DNA of 64,000 nucleotides, taken from positions 2,281,001 through 2,345,000 of the forward strand of contig NZ_OX636706.1 of assembly GCF_951793255.1 (NCBI RefSeq). Direction: 5' to 3'. The notes beneath the pieces were generated by a model. That model ran no database searches, was not told the origin of the DNA, and was given only the letters and a program-made list of their open reading frames with translations. Source of the stretch: Desulfovibrio piger (GTDB lineage Bacteria; Desulfobacterota; Desulfovibrionia; Desulfovibrionales; Desulfovibrionaceae). Below are positions 53,319 through 63,493 of this stretch, one piece after another (positions within the stretch are counted from its first letter, which is position 1; the number at the start of each line of letters is the position of its first letter). Made by a program: the position numbers and the translations under genes.

Positions 53319-53741
53319 ATGGCTATCAAGAATGGCGACACCCTGCGTGTGCACTACACCGGCACTCTCAGCGACGGCACTGTTTTCGATTCTTCCCGCG
53401 AACGCGAACCCCTGGAATTCACCATGGGCAAAGGCATGCTCATCCCCGGCTTCGAAGCCGCCGTCATGGGCCACGAAGCGGGCGAGACCGTGACCGTCAC
53501 CATTCCCCCGTCCCAGGCTTATGGCGAAAGCGATCCCGAGCTGGTCTTCACCGTGGACCGCGCCCAGGTGCCCGATCATATCCCGCTGACCGTGGGCGTG
53601 CCGCTGCAGCTTTCCAATGAACAGGGCCAGATGGACGTGACCATCACCGAAGTCACGGACGAAGAGATCACCCTGGATGCCAACCATCCCCTGGCCGGCA
53701 AGGAACTGACCTTCGAAATCGAAATCGTCAGCGTCAACTAG
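53319..53741 (+). CDS. FKBP-type peptidyl-prolyl isomerase (SlyD-like)
   Basis: 140 residues from ATG 53319 (ACGGAG ahead): [20 protein letters not shown] at the start, then [20 protein letters not shown], the insert-in-flap region ([14 protein letters not shown]...) and [18 protein letters not shown], which is the SlyD-type FKBP pattern. It catalyses proline isomerisation and acts as a chaperone. The C-terminal His-rich metal tail of E. coli SlyD is missing. Confidence 0.92.
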   Translation: MAIKNGDTLRVHYTGTLSDGTVFDSSREREPLEFTMGKGMLIPGFEAAVMGHEAGETVTVTIPPSQAYGESDPELVFTVDRAQVPDHIPLTVGVPLQLSNEQGQMDVTITEVTDEEITLDANHPLAGKELTFEIEIVSVN

Positions 53742-53769
53742 GTTCCCGGACGTTGACAAGGGAGCTTTC

Positions 53770-55962
53770 ATGAGCAGCAATTCCGCCCGCAGAAGTGCCG
53801 TTCAGGCCATCACCACCTACAAGCCGGAAGCGTCGCCGCTGAACTTTTACGATACCAAGCCCACCGACATTTTCGGCTGTAACGTGTTCACCGACAAGGT
53901 GATGCGTGAACGCCTGCCCAAGGATGTCTACAAGGCCCTGCACAAGACCATCGAATTCGGCGAACGCATGGATCCCGGCATCGCCGATACCGTGGCCGCC
54001 GTCATGAAGGACTGGGCCATCGAAAAGGGTGCCACCCACTTCACCCATATCTTCTACCCCCTGACCGGTCAGACGGCGGAAAAGCACGACAGCTTCCTGA
54101 TGCCTGACGGCCAGGGCCGCATCATCGCCGAATTCTCCGGCGCCATGCTGATCCGCGGCGAGCCCGACGCTTCGTCCTTCCCCTCCGGCGGCCTTCGCTC
54201 CACCTTCGAGGCGCGCGGCTACACGGCCTGGGACGTGACCAGCCCCGCCTACATCATGGAAAACCCCAACGGGACCTTCCTGTGCATCCCCACCATGTTC
54301 CTTTCGTGGACCGGTGTGGCCCTGGACAAGAAGACCCCGCTGCTGCGTTCCGGCCAGGCCCTCAACCGTGAGGCCCGCCGCGTGCTGAAGCTGTTCGGCA
54401 TCGAGACCAAGCTGCCTGTGGTCTCCTACGCCGGTCTGGAGCAGGAATACTTCTGCATCGACCACAACTTCAACTTCGCCCGTCCCGACCTGCAGGTGGC
54501 AGGACGCTCGCTGTTCGGCGCCCGTCCGGCCAAGGGCCAGGAATTCAGTGACCAGTACTTCGGGGTCATTCCCCAGCGCGTGCTGTCCTACATGATGGAA
54601 GTGGAACGCGAGCTCTACAAGCTGGGCGTGCCCGTGCGCACCCGCCATAATGAAGCCGCTCCCAGCCAGTACGAGATCGCGCCTCTGTACGAGGCCAGCA
54701 ACCTGGCCGTGGACCACAACCACATCATCATGTCCACCCTGCGCAACGTGGCCAAACGCTACGGGCTCAAGTGCCTGCTGCACGAAAAGCCCTTCTACGG
54801 CGTCAACGGCTCGGGCAAGCACGTGAACTACTCCATCGGCAATGCCGAGCTGGGCACGCTGTTCAACCCCGGCGAGACCCCGCACGCCAATGCCAAGTTC
54901 CTGGTGTTCTGTGCGGCCATGATCCGCGCCGTGCACAAGTTCGGCGGCCTGCTGCGTGCCACTGTGGCCAGCGCCAGCAACGACCACCGTCTGGGCGCTC
55001 ACGAAGCCCCGCCGGCCATCATGTCCATCTTCCTGGGCGATCAGCTGACGGAAGTGTTCGAAGCCTTCCGTGCCGGTCGTATCGACGATGCCGCCAACAG
55101 CAAGAGCGGCCGCGTCATGAACGTGGGCGTGGATACCCTGCCGCCCCTGCCCACCGACCCCGGTGACCGCAACCGCACCAGCCCCATCGCCTTCACGGGC
55201 AACCGCTTCGAATTCCGCGCCCTGGGTTCCAGCCAGTCCGCGGCCGATTCCATCACGGCCCTGAACGCCATCATGGCTGATTCGCTGGGCCATGCGGCCG
55301 ACTTCCTGGAAGGCGACCTGGCCCGCGGCAAGGACCTCAACACGGCCATCCAGCACTATGTGCAGCATGTCATCGAAGAGCACAGCGCCGTTATCTTCAA
55401 CGGTGACGGTTACTCCAGCATCTGGCATGCCGAAGCCGAACGTCGTGGCCTGTCCAACCTGCGCACCACGCCCGAGGCCATGCCCGAGCTGATCCGTCCC
55501 GAAGTCATCGACCTGTACGAGCGTCTGGGCATCCTGAACCGTGCCGAGCTCAAGGCCCGTTATGACATCTATCTGGAGCAGTACTGCAAGACCGTACGCA
55601 CCGAAGCCATCCTGACCATCCGCATCGCCCGGACCATCATCTTCCCCGCGGCCATGCGTTATCAGGGCGAACTGGCCGAGACCGCGGCCCGCATGAAGGC
55701 CATCGGCAAGGACTTCCGTACCATCACGTTGGACGAGGTCACCGAGCAGCTGCGCGGCCTGCAGGATGCCACCCGCAGCCTGGAAGCCACGCTGGCCAGT
55801 GTGGACGGCAAGGGCGACTTCCTGGCCCGCGCCACCCGCTACTGCGAAGAAGTGCTGCCCATCATGGGCGAAGTGCGGCGCTATGCCGACCTGCTGGAGA
55901 CCCGCGTGGCCGATGACCTGTGGGATCTGCCCAGCTATCAGGAAATCCTTTTCGGAAAATAA
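53770..55962 (+). CDS. glnN: Type III glutamine synthetase
   Basis: 730 residues, the length of GSIII. GSIII motifs: [98 protein letters not shown]. It makes glutamine from glutamate, ATP and ammonia. It lies directly upstream of the trp leader with the promoter touching its stop codon; glutamine is also the nitrogen donor for TrpE/TrpG. Confidence 0.95.
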   Translation: MSSNSARRSAVQAITTYKPEASPLNFYDTKPTDIFGCNVFTDKVMRERLPKDVYKALHKTIEFGERMDPGIADTVAAVMKDWAIEKGATHFTHIFYPLTGQTAEKHDSFLMPDGQGRIIAEFSGAMLIRGEPDASSFPSGGLRSTFEARGYTAWDVTSPAYIMENPNGTFLCIPTMFLSWTGVALDKKTPLLRSGQALNREARRVLKLFGIETKLPVVSYAGLEQEYFCIDHNFNFARPDLQVAGRSLFGARPAKGQEFSDQYFGVIPQRVLSYMMEVERELYKLGVPVRTRHNEAAPSQYEIAPLYEASNLAVDHNHIIMSTLRNVAKRYGLKCLLHEKPFYGVNGSGKHVNYSIGNAELGTLFNPGETPHANAKFLVFCAAMIRAVHKFGGLLRATVASASNDHRLGAHEAPPAIMSIFLGDQLTEVFEAFRAGRIDDAANSKSGRVMNVGVDTLPPLPTDPGDRNRTSPIAFTGNRFEFRALGSSQSAADSITALNAIMADSLGHAADFLEGDLARGKDLNTAIQHYVQHVIEEHSAVIFNGDGYSSIWHAEAERRGLSNLRTTPEAMPELIRPEVIDLYERLGILNRAELKARYDIYLEQYCKTVRTEAILTIRIARTIIFPAAMRYQGELAETAARMKAIGKDFRTITLDEVTEQLRGLQDATRSLEATLASVDGKGDFLARATRYCEEVLPIMGEVRRYADLLETRVADDLWDLPSYQEILFGK

Positions 55963-55997
55963 TTGACAGCCGAAAAGAATTGTGATTTTCTACGCAA
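55963..55997 (+). promoter_or_regulatory. Probable trp operon promoter
   Basis: TTGACA at 55964-55969 (starting one or two bases after the glnN stop) with a weak -10 (TTTTCT-like) about 17 bp downstream, followed after ~40 bp by the leader peptide gene. The -10 match is poor. Confidence 0.5.
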
Positions 55998-56025
55998 AGA
56001 ACTTTTAACCAACAGGATTATTTCC

Positions 56026-56106
56026 ATGTCGTGCACTTTCTCCAACATCTGCTTCCGCACCTTCTGGTGGCGCGCGAGTCAATGTACGGGGGACGTGCAG
56101 GCATAG
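56026..56106 (+). CDS. trpL: trp operon leader peptide
   Basis: 26 codons: MSCTFSNICFRTFWWRASQC and six more, stop TAG. Two adjacent Trp codons (TGGTGG) sit about two thirds through, and a terminator follows 35 bp later, the classic attenuation layout. When charged tRNA-Trp is scarce, ribosomes stall at the Trp pair and terminator folding is prevented. AGGA lies ahead of the ATG. It is too short for automated gene finding. Confidence 0.88.
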   Translation: MSCTFSNICFRTFWWRASQCTGDVQA

Positions 56107-56140
56107 CCTGTTGCGATTGATACGTCACATGCATTGCGCA

Positions 56141-56177
56141 AGCGCCGTTCCCCCACAGGGGAGCGGCGCTTTTTTTT
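56141..56177 (+). terminator. trp attenuator terminator
   Basis: AGCGCCGTTCCCC/GGGGAGCGGCGCT stem followed by eight T, ending 21 bp before trpE. Confidence 0.9.
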
Positions 56178-56198
56178 ATGTTTTGAAGGAATGACCCT

Positions 56199-57641
56199 AT
56201 GAATACGACCACACTTCCCGACGCGGCCTCCCATGCTCCTCTCGTTTCCCTGCAGCAGCAGGCCCGCTGGCGGCCCGCCGACATGGATACGCCCATCAGC
56301 CTGTATCTGGGCATGGTGGGCCGGCAGGACGGCATCCTGCTGGAAAGCGCGGAGGTGGACGGCCGCTGGGGTCGCTACAGCGTCCTGGCCTGCGATATGG
56401 CCCTGTATGTCCGCTGCCGTGAGGGGCGGCTGGATCTGCGCATCGAGGACGAACGTCTTGCCCCTCTCGCCGTCCTGCAGGGGCTGCCTTTCGTGGAAGG
56501 CCTGCGCCGCCTGATGCAGGGCCTGCACCTGGAGGCCCCGGCACAGATCGACGGGCTCCCGGCCATCACCCGTGCCCTCTACGGCTGGGCGGGATTCGGT
56601 ATGGCCTCCCTGTTCCAGCCCCGTCTAGCCGCGGTCATGCCGCCGGAAGAGGCGGAGAGCATGCTAGTGCTGCCCGGGACGCAGCTGGTCTTCGACCATC
56701 TGTACAACAGGCTGTGCCAGATCAGCCTGGGCGGACACCGAAAGGTGCTGGGCAGCCGCGGGGCGGAAGGAAATTTCACTGTCCGCGGCGATGTCCGTGC
56801 CGATCCCGGAGAGGCCGGCTACAAGGCCATGGTGGAAAAGATCAAGGCAATGCTGCACCAGGGCGAGGCCATACAGGTGGTGCCTTCCGTCAATTTTTCC
56901 GTGGCCTGCGAAGGGGATCCCTTCGTGCTGTACCGGCGCATGCGCCGTTACAATGCCTCGCCGTACATGTTTTTCATGCGCCTGGGAGATTTCTGCTTCT
57001 GGGGGGCCTCGCCGGAGGTCATGGTGCGCTGCGAAAAGGGGCGTCTGCAATTGTCGCCCATTGCCGGAACGCGCCGTCGCGGCCGGGACGATCTGGAAGA
57101 CGCCCGGCTGGCGGAAGAATTGCGCAGCGACCCCAAGGAACAGGCCGAGCATGTGATGCTGGTGGATCTGGGGCGCAACGATCTTGGCCGGGTGGCCCAG
57201 CCCGGCAGCGTGAACCTGGAGCGTTGCATGGATGTGGAGCGTTTTTCCCACGTCATGCATCTGACCAGCCGGGTCACGGCCCGTCTGGCCCCCGGGCGGG
57301 ATGCCCTGGACGTGCTGGCGGCCACTTTCCCGGCAGGGACGGTGAGCGGGGCGCCCAAGGTCAGGGCCATGGAGATCATCCGCAGCCTGGAAGGTCGTGC
57401 CCGCGGGCCCTATGCGGGCTGCATCGGCTGGCTGGGACTGGACAAGGACAGCGTGGATCTGGACATGGGCATCGCCATCCGCAGCATGTGGAGCCGCGAA
57501 GGGCGCCTGTTCTGGCAGGCCGGTGGCGGCATCGTCCATGACTCGGATGCCGCTCTGGAATGGAAAGAAGTTTGCAACAAATCAGCCATCATGCGCCTTG
57601 TGCTTGAAGAGGGTGACGACCATGTTCCTGCTCATCGATAA
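56199..57641 (+). CDS. trpE: Anthranilate synthase component I
   Basis: 480 residues. The N-terminal regulatory domain has LLES (GILLESAEVDGRWGRYS), the Trp feedback site. The chorismate-binding core shows GNFTVRGDV..., YNASPYMFFMRLGDFCFWGA, SPIAGTRRRGRD, EHVMLVDLGRNDLGRV, FPAGTVSGAPKVRAMEII, DMGIAIRSMW. With TrpG it turns chorismate into anthranilate. The end overlaps trpGD. Confidence 0.96.
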   Translation: MNTTTLPDAASHAPLVSLQQQARWRPADMDTPISLYLGMVGRQDGILLESAEVDGRWGRYSVLACDMALYVRCREGRLDLRIEDERLAPLAVLQGLPFVEGLRRLMQGLHLEAPAQIDGLPAITRALYGWAGFGMASLFQPRLAAVMPPEEAESMLVLPGTQLVFDHLYNRLCQISLGGHRKVLGSRGAEGNFTVRGDVRADPGEAGYKAMVEKIKAMLHQGEAIQVVPSVNFSVACEGDPFVLYRRMRRYNASPYMFFMRLGDFCFWGASPEVMVRCEKGRLQLSPIAGTRRRGRDDLEDARLAEELRSDPKEQAEHVMLVDLGRNDLGRVAQPGSVNLERCMDVERFSHVMHLTSRVTARLAPGRDALDVLAATFPAGTVSGAPKVRAMEIIRSLEGRARGPYAGCIGWLGLDKDSVDLDMGIAIRSMWSREGRLFWQAGGGIVHDSDAALEWKEVCNKSAIMRLVLEEGDDHVPAHR

Positions 57642-59214
57642 TTACGATTCTTTTACCTACAACCTGGTCCAGGCGTTCTACGCCCTGGGGCACGAGCCCG
57701 TGGTGCTGCGCAACGACGATCCCGCCATCCTGGACATGGCCGCGGATCCCGCTCTGGAGATGGTCTGCATCTCGCCCGGGCCGGGACATCCCTCGCAGAC
57801 GGGCTTCTGCCCCGAATTCCTGCGCCGCCTGCCGCACCATGTACCGGTGCTGGGCGTCTGCCTGGGCCATCAGTTGCTGGGCCTGCATGCCGGGGCGCGG
57901 GTGGATGTGGGGCCCTGCATCATGCACGGCAAGCAGTCCGAGATCGTGCACGACGGCAGCGGCCTGTTCGAAGGCCTGCCCAATCCCATGAAGGTGGCCC
58001 GCTATCATTCGCTGGTGGTCCATGCCGGAGAAGGGGAGGGCAATGCGCTGTTCACGGTGACGGCCCGCGCCCCTGAAGGCGAGGTCATGGCCCTGCAGTA
58101 TCGCGACAGGCCGTGGGTGGGCGTGCAATTTCACCCCGAGTCCATCCTGACGCCGGACGGGCTGCGCCTGCTGGGCAATTTCCCGCAGGCCATCCTGCCC
58201 CGGCAGGGACGGGACGGCGGCATGGCCGAGGTGCTGGAACATCTGGCGCGGCGGGAAGACCTGACGGCGGACATGGCGTCCCGCAGCTTCGGAGCGCTCA
58301 TGGACGGCAGACTGACGCCTGCCCAGGCCGGGAGCTTCCTCATGGGGCTGCGCATGAAGGGAGAAAGCTCTCTGGAACTGGCCCACGCCACCCGGGCTGC
58401 CCTGGCCCGAGCCGTGCGCGTGGAAGGCATCTCGGGTCCGTGCATCGATGTGGTGGGGACCGGCGGTGACGGCCGTCATTCCTTCAACTGCTCCACAGCG
58501 ACGTCGCTGGTGCTGGCAGGCATGGGCTACAAGGTGGTCAAGCACGGCAACCGGGCTGTCTCGTCCACCTGCGGCAGTGCCGATGCCCTGGAGAGCCTGG
58601 GCATCCCGCTGGATACCGATCCCGCGGCGGTGGCGGATATGGTGGCCAAACGCAACTTCGCCTTCCTCTTCGCCCCGCATTTCCACCCGGCATTCAAGAA
58701 TATCGGCCCGCTGCGCAAGGAGCTGGGGGTGCGTACCCTGTTCAATCTGCTGGGCCCCATGATCAATCCGGCCCGGCCCAGCCATCTGCTCATGGGGGTT
58801 GCCCGGCCCGAGCTGGTGCCCCTTCTGGCCGATACCCTGTCGCAGTCCGCGCTTTACCGGGCGGCGGTGGTCTGCGGGGCCGGGAATTATGACGAGCTGA
58901 CGCCCATGGGCCCGGCCACGGCCATGCTGTTGCACAACGGCAGCGTCCGGCCGCTGGAGCTGGATCCGGCCGACTTCGGCTTCCAGAGCTGCACGCCGGA
59001 GGATCTGGCGGTGGAGAGCCGCGAGGAGGCTGTGGCAGTACTGCGCCGTCTGCTGGATGGCGAAGGCCCGCGTCCCATGCGCGACATGGTGGCCCTCAAT
59101 GTGGGGCTGGCCATCTTCCTCATGGAAGAAGGGATGCCGCTGGATGTCTGCATGGCCCGTGCCCGTGAAGCGGTGCGTGCCGGTCTGGGAAGGAGGGTCC
59201 TCCATGCTGCTTGA
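57622..59214 (+). CDS. trpGD: Fused anthranilate synthase glutaminase and phosphoribosyltransferase (TrpG-TrpD)
   Basis: 530 residues. TrpG part (1-190): LLIDNYDSFTYNLVQAFYAL, SPGPGHPSQTGF, nucleophile Cys in GVCLGHQLLG, and HPESILTPDG. TrpD part (~205-530): DVVGTGGDGRHSFNCSTATS, KHGNRAVSSTCGSADALESL, FLFAPHFHPAFKNIGPLRKE, RTLFNLLGPMINPA. One chain supplies ammonia to TrpE and adds phosphoribose to anthranilate, as in enteric bacteria. ATG 57622 lies inside the trpE end; a GTG three codons earlier is possible. Confidence 0.95.
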   Translation: MFLLIDNYDSFTYNLVQAFYALGHEPVVLRNDDPAILDMAADPALEMVCISPGPGHPSQTGFCPEFLRRLPHHVPVLGVCLGHQLLGLHAGARVDVGPCIMHGKQSEIVHDGSGLFEGLPNPMKVARYHSLVVHAGEGEGNALFTVTARAPEGEVMALQYRDRPWVGVQFHPESILTPDGLRLLGNFPQAILPRQGRDGGMAEVLEHLARREDLTADMASRSFGALMDGRLTPAQAGSFLMGLRMKGESSLELAHATRAALARAVRVEGISGPCIDVVGTGGDGRHSFNCSTATSLVLAGMGYKVVKHGNRAVSSTCGSADALESLGIPLDTDPAAVADMVAKRNFAFLFAPHFHPAFKNIGPLRKELGVRTLFNLLGPMINPARPSHLLMGVARPELVPLLADTLSQSALYRAAVVCGAGNYDELTPMGPATAMLLHNGSVRPLELDPADFGFQSCTPEDLAVESREEAVAVLRRLLDGEGPRPMRDMVALNVGLAIFLMEEGMPLDVCMARAREAVRAGLGRRVLHAA

Positions 59215-60019
59215 GCGTTTCCTCTGGGCCAAGGCGGACGAAGTGGCACGGTTGCGGCAGCAGGAAAGGAAAGGGGCCCTGCCTGTTCCCTTCAGCGGGC
59301 AGCGCGGCGATTTTATCGCGGCCCTGCAACGACGGGAGGCAGGCGTGCCGCTGACCGTCATCGCGGAATTCAAACAGGCTTCACCGTCCCGCGGGCCCAT
59401 CTGTCGCAGCCTGACGGTGGAAGAGGCTGCCCGGCAGTATGTGGCGGCCGGGGCAGGGGCCCTGTCCATCCTCACGGAACGGCGTTTTTTTGCCGGTGAG
59501 CTGGATTTTCTGGGGCGGGCGGCTGCCTGTTGCCCCGGGACGCCCCTGCTGCGCAAGGACTTTATCTTTGATCCGTTGCAGGTGCGGGCCACGGCAGCCA
59601 CTCCGGCAGCGGCCCTGCTGCTCATCGTGGCTCTTACCCCGGATGCCGCGCTGTTGCGCCGTCTGCGGGAGCAGACGGAAAGCCTCGGCATGCAGGCCGT
59701 GGTGGAAGTCTGCGGCAAAAAGGATCTGGTGCTGGCCCGGGAGAGCGGGGCGCGCATCATCCAGGTCAATGCCCGCGATCTGGATACGCTGCGGGTGGAC
59801 AGACAGGCCTGCCTGGAGCTGGCACGGCAATGCCCGCCGGAACGGGGCGAGATCTGGATCGCTGCCAGCGGCATGGATCGCCGCGAGCATCTGGAAGAAG
59901 CCGCCCGGGCCGGATTCTCCGCCGCTCTGGTGGGGACGGCCCTCATGCAGGAAGGGCAGCCCGGTGCCGCGCTGCGGCGGCTGCTCCGCGGCCGGGAGGA
60001 CGGGCATCATGCTGCTTAA
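59204..60019 (+). CDS. trpC: Indole-3-glycerol phosphate synthase
   Basis: 271 residues from ATG 59204 (AAGGAGG ahead; overlaps trpGD stop). TIM-barrel motifs: VIAEFKQASPSRGPI, YVAAGAGALSILTERRFFAG, LLRKDFIFDPLQV, IIQVNARDLDTL, ALVGTALMQ. It closes the indole ring in tryptophan synthesis. Its end overlaps trpF. Confidence 0.95.
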   Translation: MLLERFLWAKADEVARLRQQERKGALPVPFSGQRGDFIAALQRREAGVPLTVIAEFKQASPSRGPICRSLTVEEAARQYVAAGAGALSILTERRFFAGELDFLGRAAACCPGTPLLRKDFIFDPLQVRATAATPAAALLLIVALTPDAALLRRLREQTESLGMQAVVEVCGKKDLVLARESGARIIQVNARDLDTLRVDRQACLELARQCPPERGEIWIAASGMDRREHLEEAARAGFSAALVGTALMQEGQPGAALRRLLRGREDGHHAA

Positions 60020-60659
60020 ATTCTGCGGTCTGCGGCGGCAGGAAGATGTGACGCTGGCAGCCCGGCTGGGGGCCACGCATTGCGGCTTCGTGTTCCATGC
60101 GGGCAGCCCCCGTTGTGTGGATGCCGTGACGGTCTCCCGCCTGGAGAGCGGGGACATGGTGCGTGTGGGCGTCTTCACCGGGCAGGACAGTGACGAGATA
60201 GCCCGCATCATGCGGCTGGCGCGACTGGACATGGCCCAGCTGCATGCAGACCAGTCCGTGGACTGTGCCCGTCAGCTGGGTGCGGAGCGGGTGATCCGGG
60301 TGCTGTGGCCGCAACGGTATGGTGATACGGCCGCTCTGGAAGTCGCGGCGGGACAGTATGCCGACAGCTGTGCCCTGTACCTGCTGGATGCCGGCAGGTC
60401 AGGCGGCGGCAGCGGTCACACGCTGGCCTGGAAAACGCTGGGCGGCCTGCACCTGCCCCATCCCTGGCTGCTGGCCGGGGGCATGTCGCCCGCCAACTTC
60501 CGTCAGGCGCTGACGGCGTGCCGTCCGGACGGCGTGGACTGCAATTCCGGCGTGGAAGATGCGCCGGGGCAGAAGGATGCCCGGGCCATGACGGATATGG
60601 CCCGCCTTGTCGAAGAAGTTTTCCGGGATGCTCCGGCAGATCCTTCCAGACGGGCCTGA
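60009..60659 (+). CDS. trpF: Phosphoribosylanthranilate isomerase
   Basis: 216 residues: LLKFCGLRRQEDVTLAARLG with the catalytic Cys in KFCGL, HCGFVFHAGSPRCVD, LDMAQLHAD, LLDAGRSGGGSGHTLAW with the catalytic Asp, and PDGVDCNSGVEDAPG. It sits between trpC and trpB and overlaps trpC by 11 bp. Confidence 0.94.
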   Translation: MLLKFCGLRRQEDVTLAARLGATHCGFVFHAGSPRCVDAVTVSRLESGDMVRVGVFTGQDSDEIARIMRLARLDMAQLHADQSVDCARQLGAERVIRVLWPQRYGDTAALEVAAGQYADSCALYLLDAGRSGGGSGHTLAWKTLGGLHLPHPWLLAGGMSPANFRQALTACRPDGVDCNSGVEDAPGQKDARAMTDMARLVEEVFRDAPADPSRRA

Positions 60660-60742
60660 CGGCCTGATCCCGGCAGGGCTGGAGAGCCGGACGGATAAAA
60701 GTTATAAAATACGATACAGTTCAGATACAGTGGAGAACGACC

Positions 60743-61933
60743 ATGAAGAAAGGCTATTTTGGCGAATTTGGGGGATGTTTCGTTCCTGAGTTGCTGATGC
60801 CGCCGCTGCTGGAAGTGGAAGCCGCCATGCGGGACATCATGCCGACGCAGCAATTCCAGGACGAGTTGCAGGATCTGCTGCACAATTATGCGGGGCGGCC
60901 CACGCCCCTGACCTTCTGTCCGCGCCTTTCCGAAGAACTGGGCTTTGAACTGTGGCTCAAGCGTGAAGACCTGCTGCATTCCGGCGCCCACAAGATCAAC
61001 AACACCCTGGGGCAGGCGCTGCTGGCCAAGTATATGGGCAAGACCGCTCTGGTGGCCGAGACCGGCGCCGGGCAGCACGGTGTGGCCACGGCTGTGGCGG
61101 CCGCCCGCCTGGGCATGAGCTGCACCATCTATATGGGGGCGGAAGATGTGGAGCGGCAGGCACCCAACGTCATGCGCATGCGCCTGCTCGGGGCCACCGT
61201 GCACCCGGTGGAAAGTGGTTCGCGCACGCTCAAGGATGCCATCAACGAGGCCCTGCGTGCCTGGATCGTCAGCCAGCAGACCACGCATTACTGCTTCGGC
61301 ACGGCTGCGGGACCGCACCCCTTCCCCACGCTGGTGCGCATGTTCCAGCAGGTCATCGGACAGGAAGTGCGGGAACAGATGCTGGCCCGTGCCCAGCGCC
61401 TGCCGGATGCCGTGGTGGCCTGCGTGGGTGGCGGCTCCAACGCCATCGGCCTGTTCCATCCTTTCCTGGAGGACGAGCGCGTGCGCATCATCGGGGTGGA
61501 AGCCGCCGGTACGGGCGAGCCGGGTTGCTTCAATTCCGCGCCGCTCAATCTGGGCAGCCCCGGCGTGCTGCACGGCAACCGTACCATGCTGCTCCAGAAC
61601 AGTGACGGCCAGATCGAGCCTTCGCACTCTGTTTCGGCCGGGCTGGATTATCCCGGCGTGGGGCCTGAGCATGCCTTCCTGCACAAGACGGGCCGTGTGC
61701 GCTATGTGATGGTCCGTGACGCCCGCGCTTTGGCCGCCTTTGAAAAGCTGTGCCATGCCGAAGGTATCCTGCCCGCCCTGGAATCTTCCCATGCTCTGGC
61801 CTGGGTCCTGGATCATCCCGAAGAGTTCGAGCCCGGCAGCAAGGTGGTGGTCAACCTCTCCGGCCGGGGAGACAAGGACTTGGCCATCGTGCGCAAAGCC
61901 CTGAACCTGCCGGAAAGCGGAGACATCTGCTAG
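60743..61933 (+). CDS. trpB: Tryptophan synthase beta chain
   Basis: 396 residues: [40 protein letters not shown] lysine in [82 protein letters not shown]. It joins indole to serine. A spacer of 83 bp after trpF contains no terminator. Confidence 0.96.
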   Translation: MKKGYFGEFGGCFVPELLMPPLLEVEAAMRDIMPTQQFQDELQDLLHNYAGRPTPLTFCPRLSEELGFELWLKREDLLHSGAHKINNTLGQALLAKYMGKTALVAETGAGQHGVATAVAAARLGMSCTIYMGAEDVERQAPNVMRMRLLGATVHPVESGSRTLKDAINEALRAWIVSQQTTHYCFGTAAGPHPFPTLVRMFQQVIGQEVREQMLARAQRLPDAVVACVGGGSNAIGLFHPFLEDERVRIIGVEAAGTGEPGCFNSAPLNLGSPGVLHGNRTMLLQNSDGQIEPSHSVSAGLDYPGVGPEHAFLHKTGRVRYVMVRDARALAAFEKLCHAEGILPALESSHALAWVLDHPEEFEPGSKVVVNLSGRGDKDLAIVRKALNLPESGDIC

Positions 61934-62123
61934 CGCCATCCGCGGAATAGAGCCTCCGGCCAACGGTCGGGCAGGGGAGCCGCGCTGGGATGGTACATCC
62001 CCCGCGTGCGTGGAGAGGGGAAACAGCCTCATACCTTGCTGTCGTTCGGGAAAAGCCGGCAGAGAGCCACATAACAACAGCCATAACGGGAGTGGTCGTC
62101 AACGGCCGCTCCGGGAGTTCGTC

Positions 62124-62891
62124 ATGCATATCCTTGAAGAAAAGATCCGTGCGGCCCGTGCCGCCGGACGTCATGCCCTGATCCCCTTCGTGACCTTCGG
62201 TTTCCCGGATGAAAAACGCTTCTGGCCCGCTCTGGTGGAACTGGACGAGAGCGGGGCGGACATCATCGAGATCGGTGTCCCCTTTTCCGATCCTGTGGCC
62301 GACGGCCCAGTGGTGGAGGAGGCCTCGCGCCGGGTGCTGAGCGACGGTGTCTGTCTGGAACGGATCATGGAAGAGCTGAAGTTGCGCGCCGGTGTCTTCC
62401 GTGCGGGCATCGTCCTGATGGGCTACCTGAACCCCTTCCTGCAATACGGTCTGGAAAAGCTGGCTGTGGAGGCCCGCGAGGCCGGTGTGCATGGTTTCAT
62501 CATCCCGGATCTGCCCTTTGAGGAATCCGGGGACATCCGCCGCATCTTCGCCGCACAGGGCCTGGCCCTGATCGCTCTGGTGGGTCCCAATACGCCGGAG
62601 GAACGGATGCGCCTGTATGCGGACGTCAGCGAAGGCTATGTCTATGTGGTCTCGGCCATGGCGACCACCGGGCAGCGCGCCCGCATGGAGATGCAGGTCG
62701 CCGAGACCCTGCAGCGGGCCCGCTCCGTGTTCCGCCTGCCGCTGGCGCTGGGCTTCGGTCTGGAGCAGCCGGAACAGATGCAGGGGCTGCCGCCGGACAC
62801 CCTGCCTGATGCCGTGGTCTTCGGCAGTGCCCTGCTGAAGCATCTGGATGCCGGAAAACCAGCGGCCGAATTTATTGCACGCTGGAAGTAA
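62124..62891 (+). CDS. trpA: Tryptophan synthase alpha chain
   Basis: 255 residues from ATG 62124: HALIPFVTFGFPDEKRF, IIEIGVPFSDPVADGPVVEE (catalytic Glu and Asp region), LMGYLNPFLQYGLEKLA, GFIIPDLPFEE, LVGPNTPEERM, YVYVVSAMATTGQR, ALGFGLEQPEQ. It cleaves indole-3-glycerol phosphate and channels indole to TrpB. The 190-bp gap after trpB is unusually long for this pair and holds nothing recognisable. Confidence 0.95.
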   Translation: MHILEEKIRAARAAGRHALIPFVTFGFPDEKRFWPALVELDESGADIIEIGVPFSDPVADGPVVEEASRRVLSDGVCLERIMEELKLRAGVFRAGIVLMGYLNPFLQYGLEKLAVEAREAGVHGFIIPDLPFEESGDIRRIFAAQGLALIALVGPNTPEERMRLYADVSEGYVYVVSAMATTGQRARMEMQVAETLQRARSVFRLPLALGFGLEQPEQMQGLPPDTLPDAVVFGSALLKHLDAGKPAAEFIARWK

Positions 62892-62956
62892 CACATAGGG
62901 ATATATTGTTTTTTCAGAATTAGGTGAGGGCGGTATCGCGTGTTGTCCTTACCGGA

Positions 62957-63001
62957 AAAGAGGAGCCATCTCTGCCAGAGCAGGGACGGCTCCCCTTTTT
63001 T
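62957..63001 (+). terminator. Terminator of the trp operon
   Basis: GGAGCC/GGCTCC outer stem with an inner CTCTGCCAGAG hairpin, followed by six T. Confidence 0.75.
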
Positions 63002-63022
63002 AGGGAGTTGTTGATTTTTTTA

Positions 63023-63051
63023 TTGACATTGAAATTCGTTTTCAATTAGGT
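63023..63051 (+). promoter_or_regulatory. Promoter with Fur-box-like operator
   Basis: TTGACA (63023-63028), 17-bp spacer, TTAGGT. The spacer holds the palindrome ATTGAAATTCGTTTTCAAT (63028-63046), resembling the Fur boxes reported in Desulfovibrio (TTGAAA-N-TTTCAA). A repressor bound here would block polymerase. Confidence 0.65.
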
Positions 63052-63103
63052 TGGATCTGCAGCAAGTGGGGGCTGAGCGTGAAAACAAGATAAGGAGCCA
63101 TAT

Positions 63104-63379
63104 ATGTGCGTCACTCTCATCGGCGGAATGGACAGACTCAAGCAGGACTATATCGCCGCTGCCCGTCAGGGGGGAGCAACCCTCAAATGCATCAGCCGTA
63201 ACGAACGGAATTTTATGGACAAGATCGGCAACCCTGATGCCATCATCGTGTTCACCAACAAAGTCTCGCATGAAGCCAAGCGCAAGGCTCTGCTGCATGC
63301 CCGCTCCCGCAATATCCCCATCCATCTGGTGCACTCCTGCGGTGTGTCCAGTCTTCGGGATTGTTTGTTCTCTTCATAA
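63104..63379 (+). CDS. DUF2325 domain protein
   Basis: 91 residues: CVTLIGGMDRLKQDYIAAAR, AIIVFTNKVSHEAKRKALLHA, PIHLVHSCGVSSLRDCL. This small Rossmann-like DUF2325 domain has three cysteines (two near the C-terminus) that might bind metal. AAGGAG lies before the ATG. A Fur-box-like promoter precedes it and another precedes feoB, so a role in iron homeostasis is plausible but not shown. Confidence 0.8.
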   Translation: MCVTLIGGMDRLKQDYIAAARQGGATLKCISRNERNFMDKIGNPDAIIVFTNKVSHEAKRKALLHARSRNIPIHLVHSCGVSSLRDCLFSS

Positions 63380-63382
63380 ATA

Positions 63383-63440
63383 TTGACATTCATTTTCAAG
63401 TTGGGTAGGGTTCGGGAAATGAAATTCGTTTTTTCGAACC
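63383..63440 (+). promoter_or_regulatory. Second promoter with Fur-like sites, ahead of feoB
   Basis: TTGACA (63383-63388), 17-bp spacer containing CATTTTCAAG, TAGGGT (63406-63411), and an additional GAAATTCGTTTTTTC element (63421-63435). Half-sites resemble the operator at 63028-63046. Confidence 0.5.
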
Positions 63441-63493
63441 CTTACCTTTGTTTTGCCAATTAGTCACACAAGGCCTCAAAGAGGAGTTTTTGG

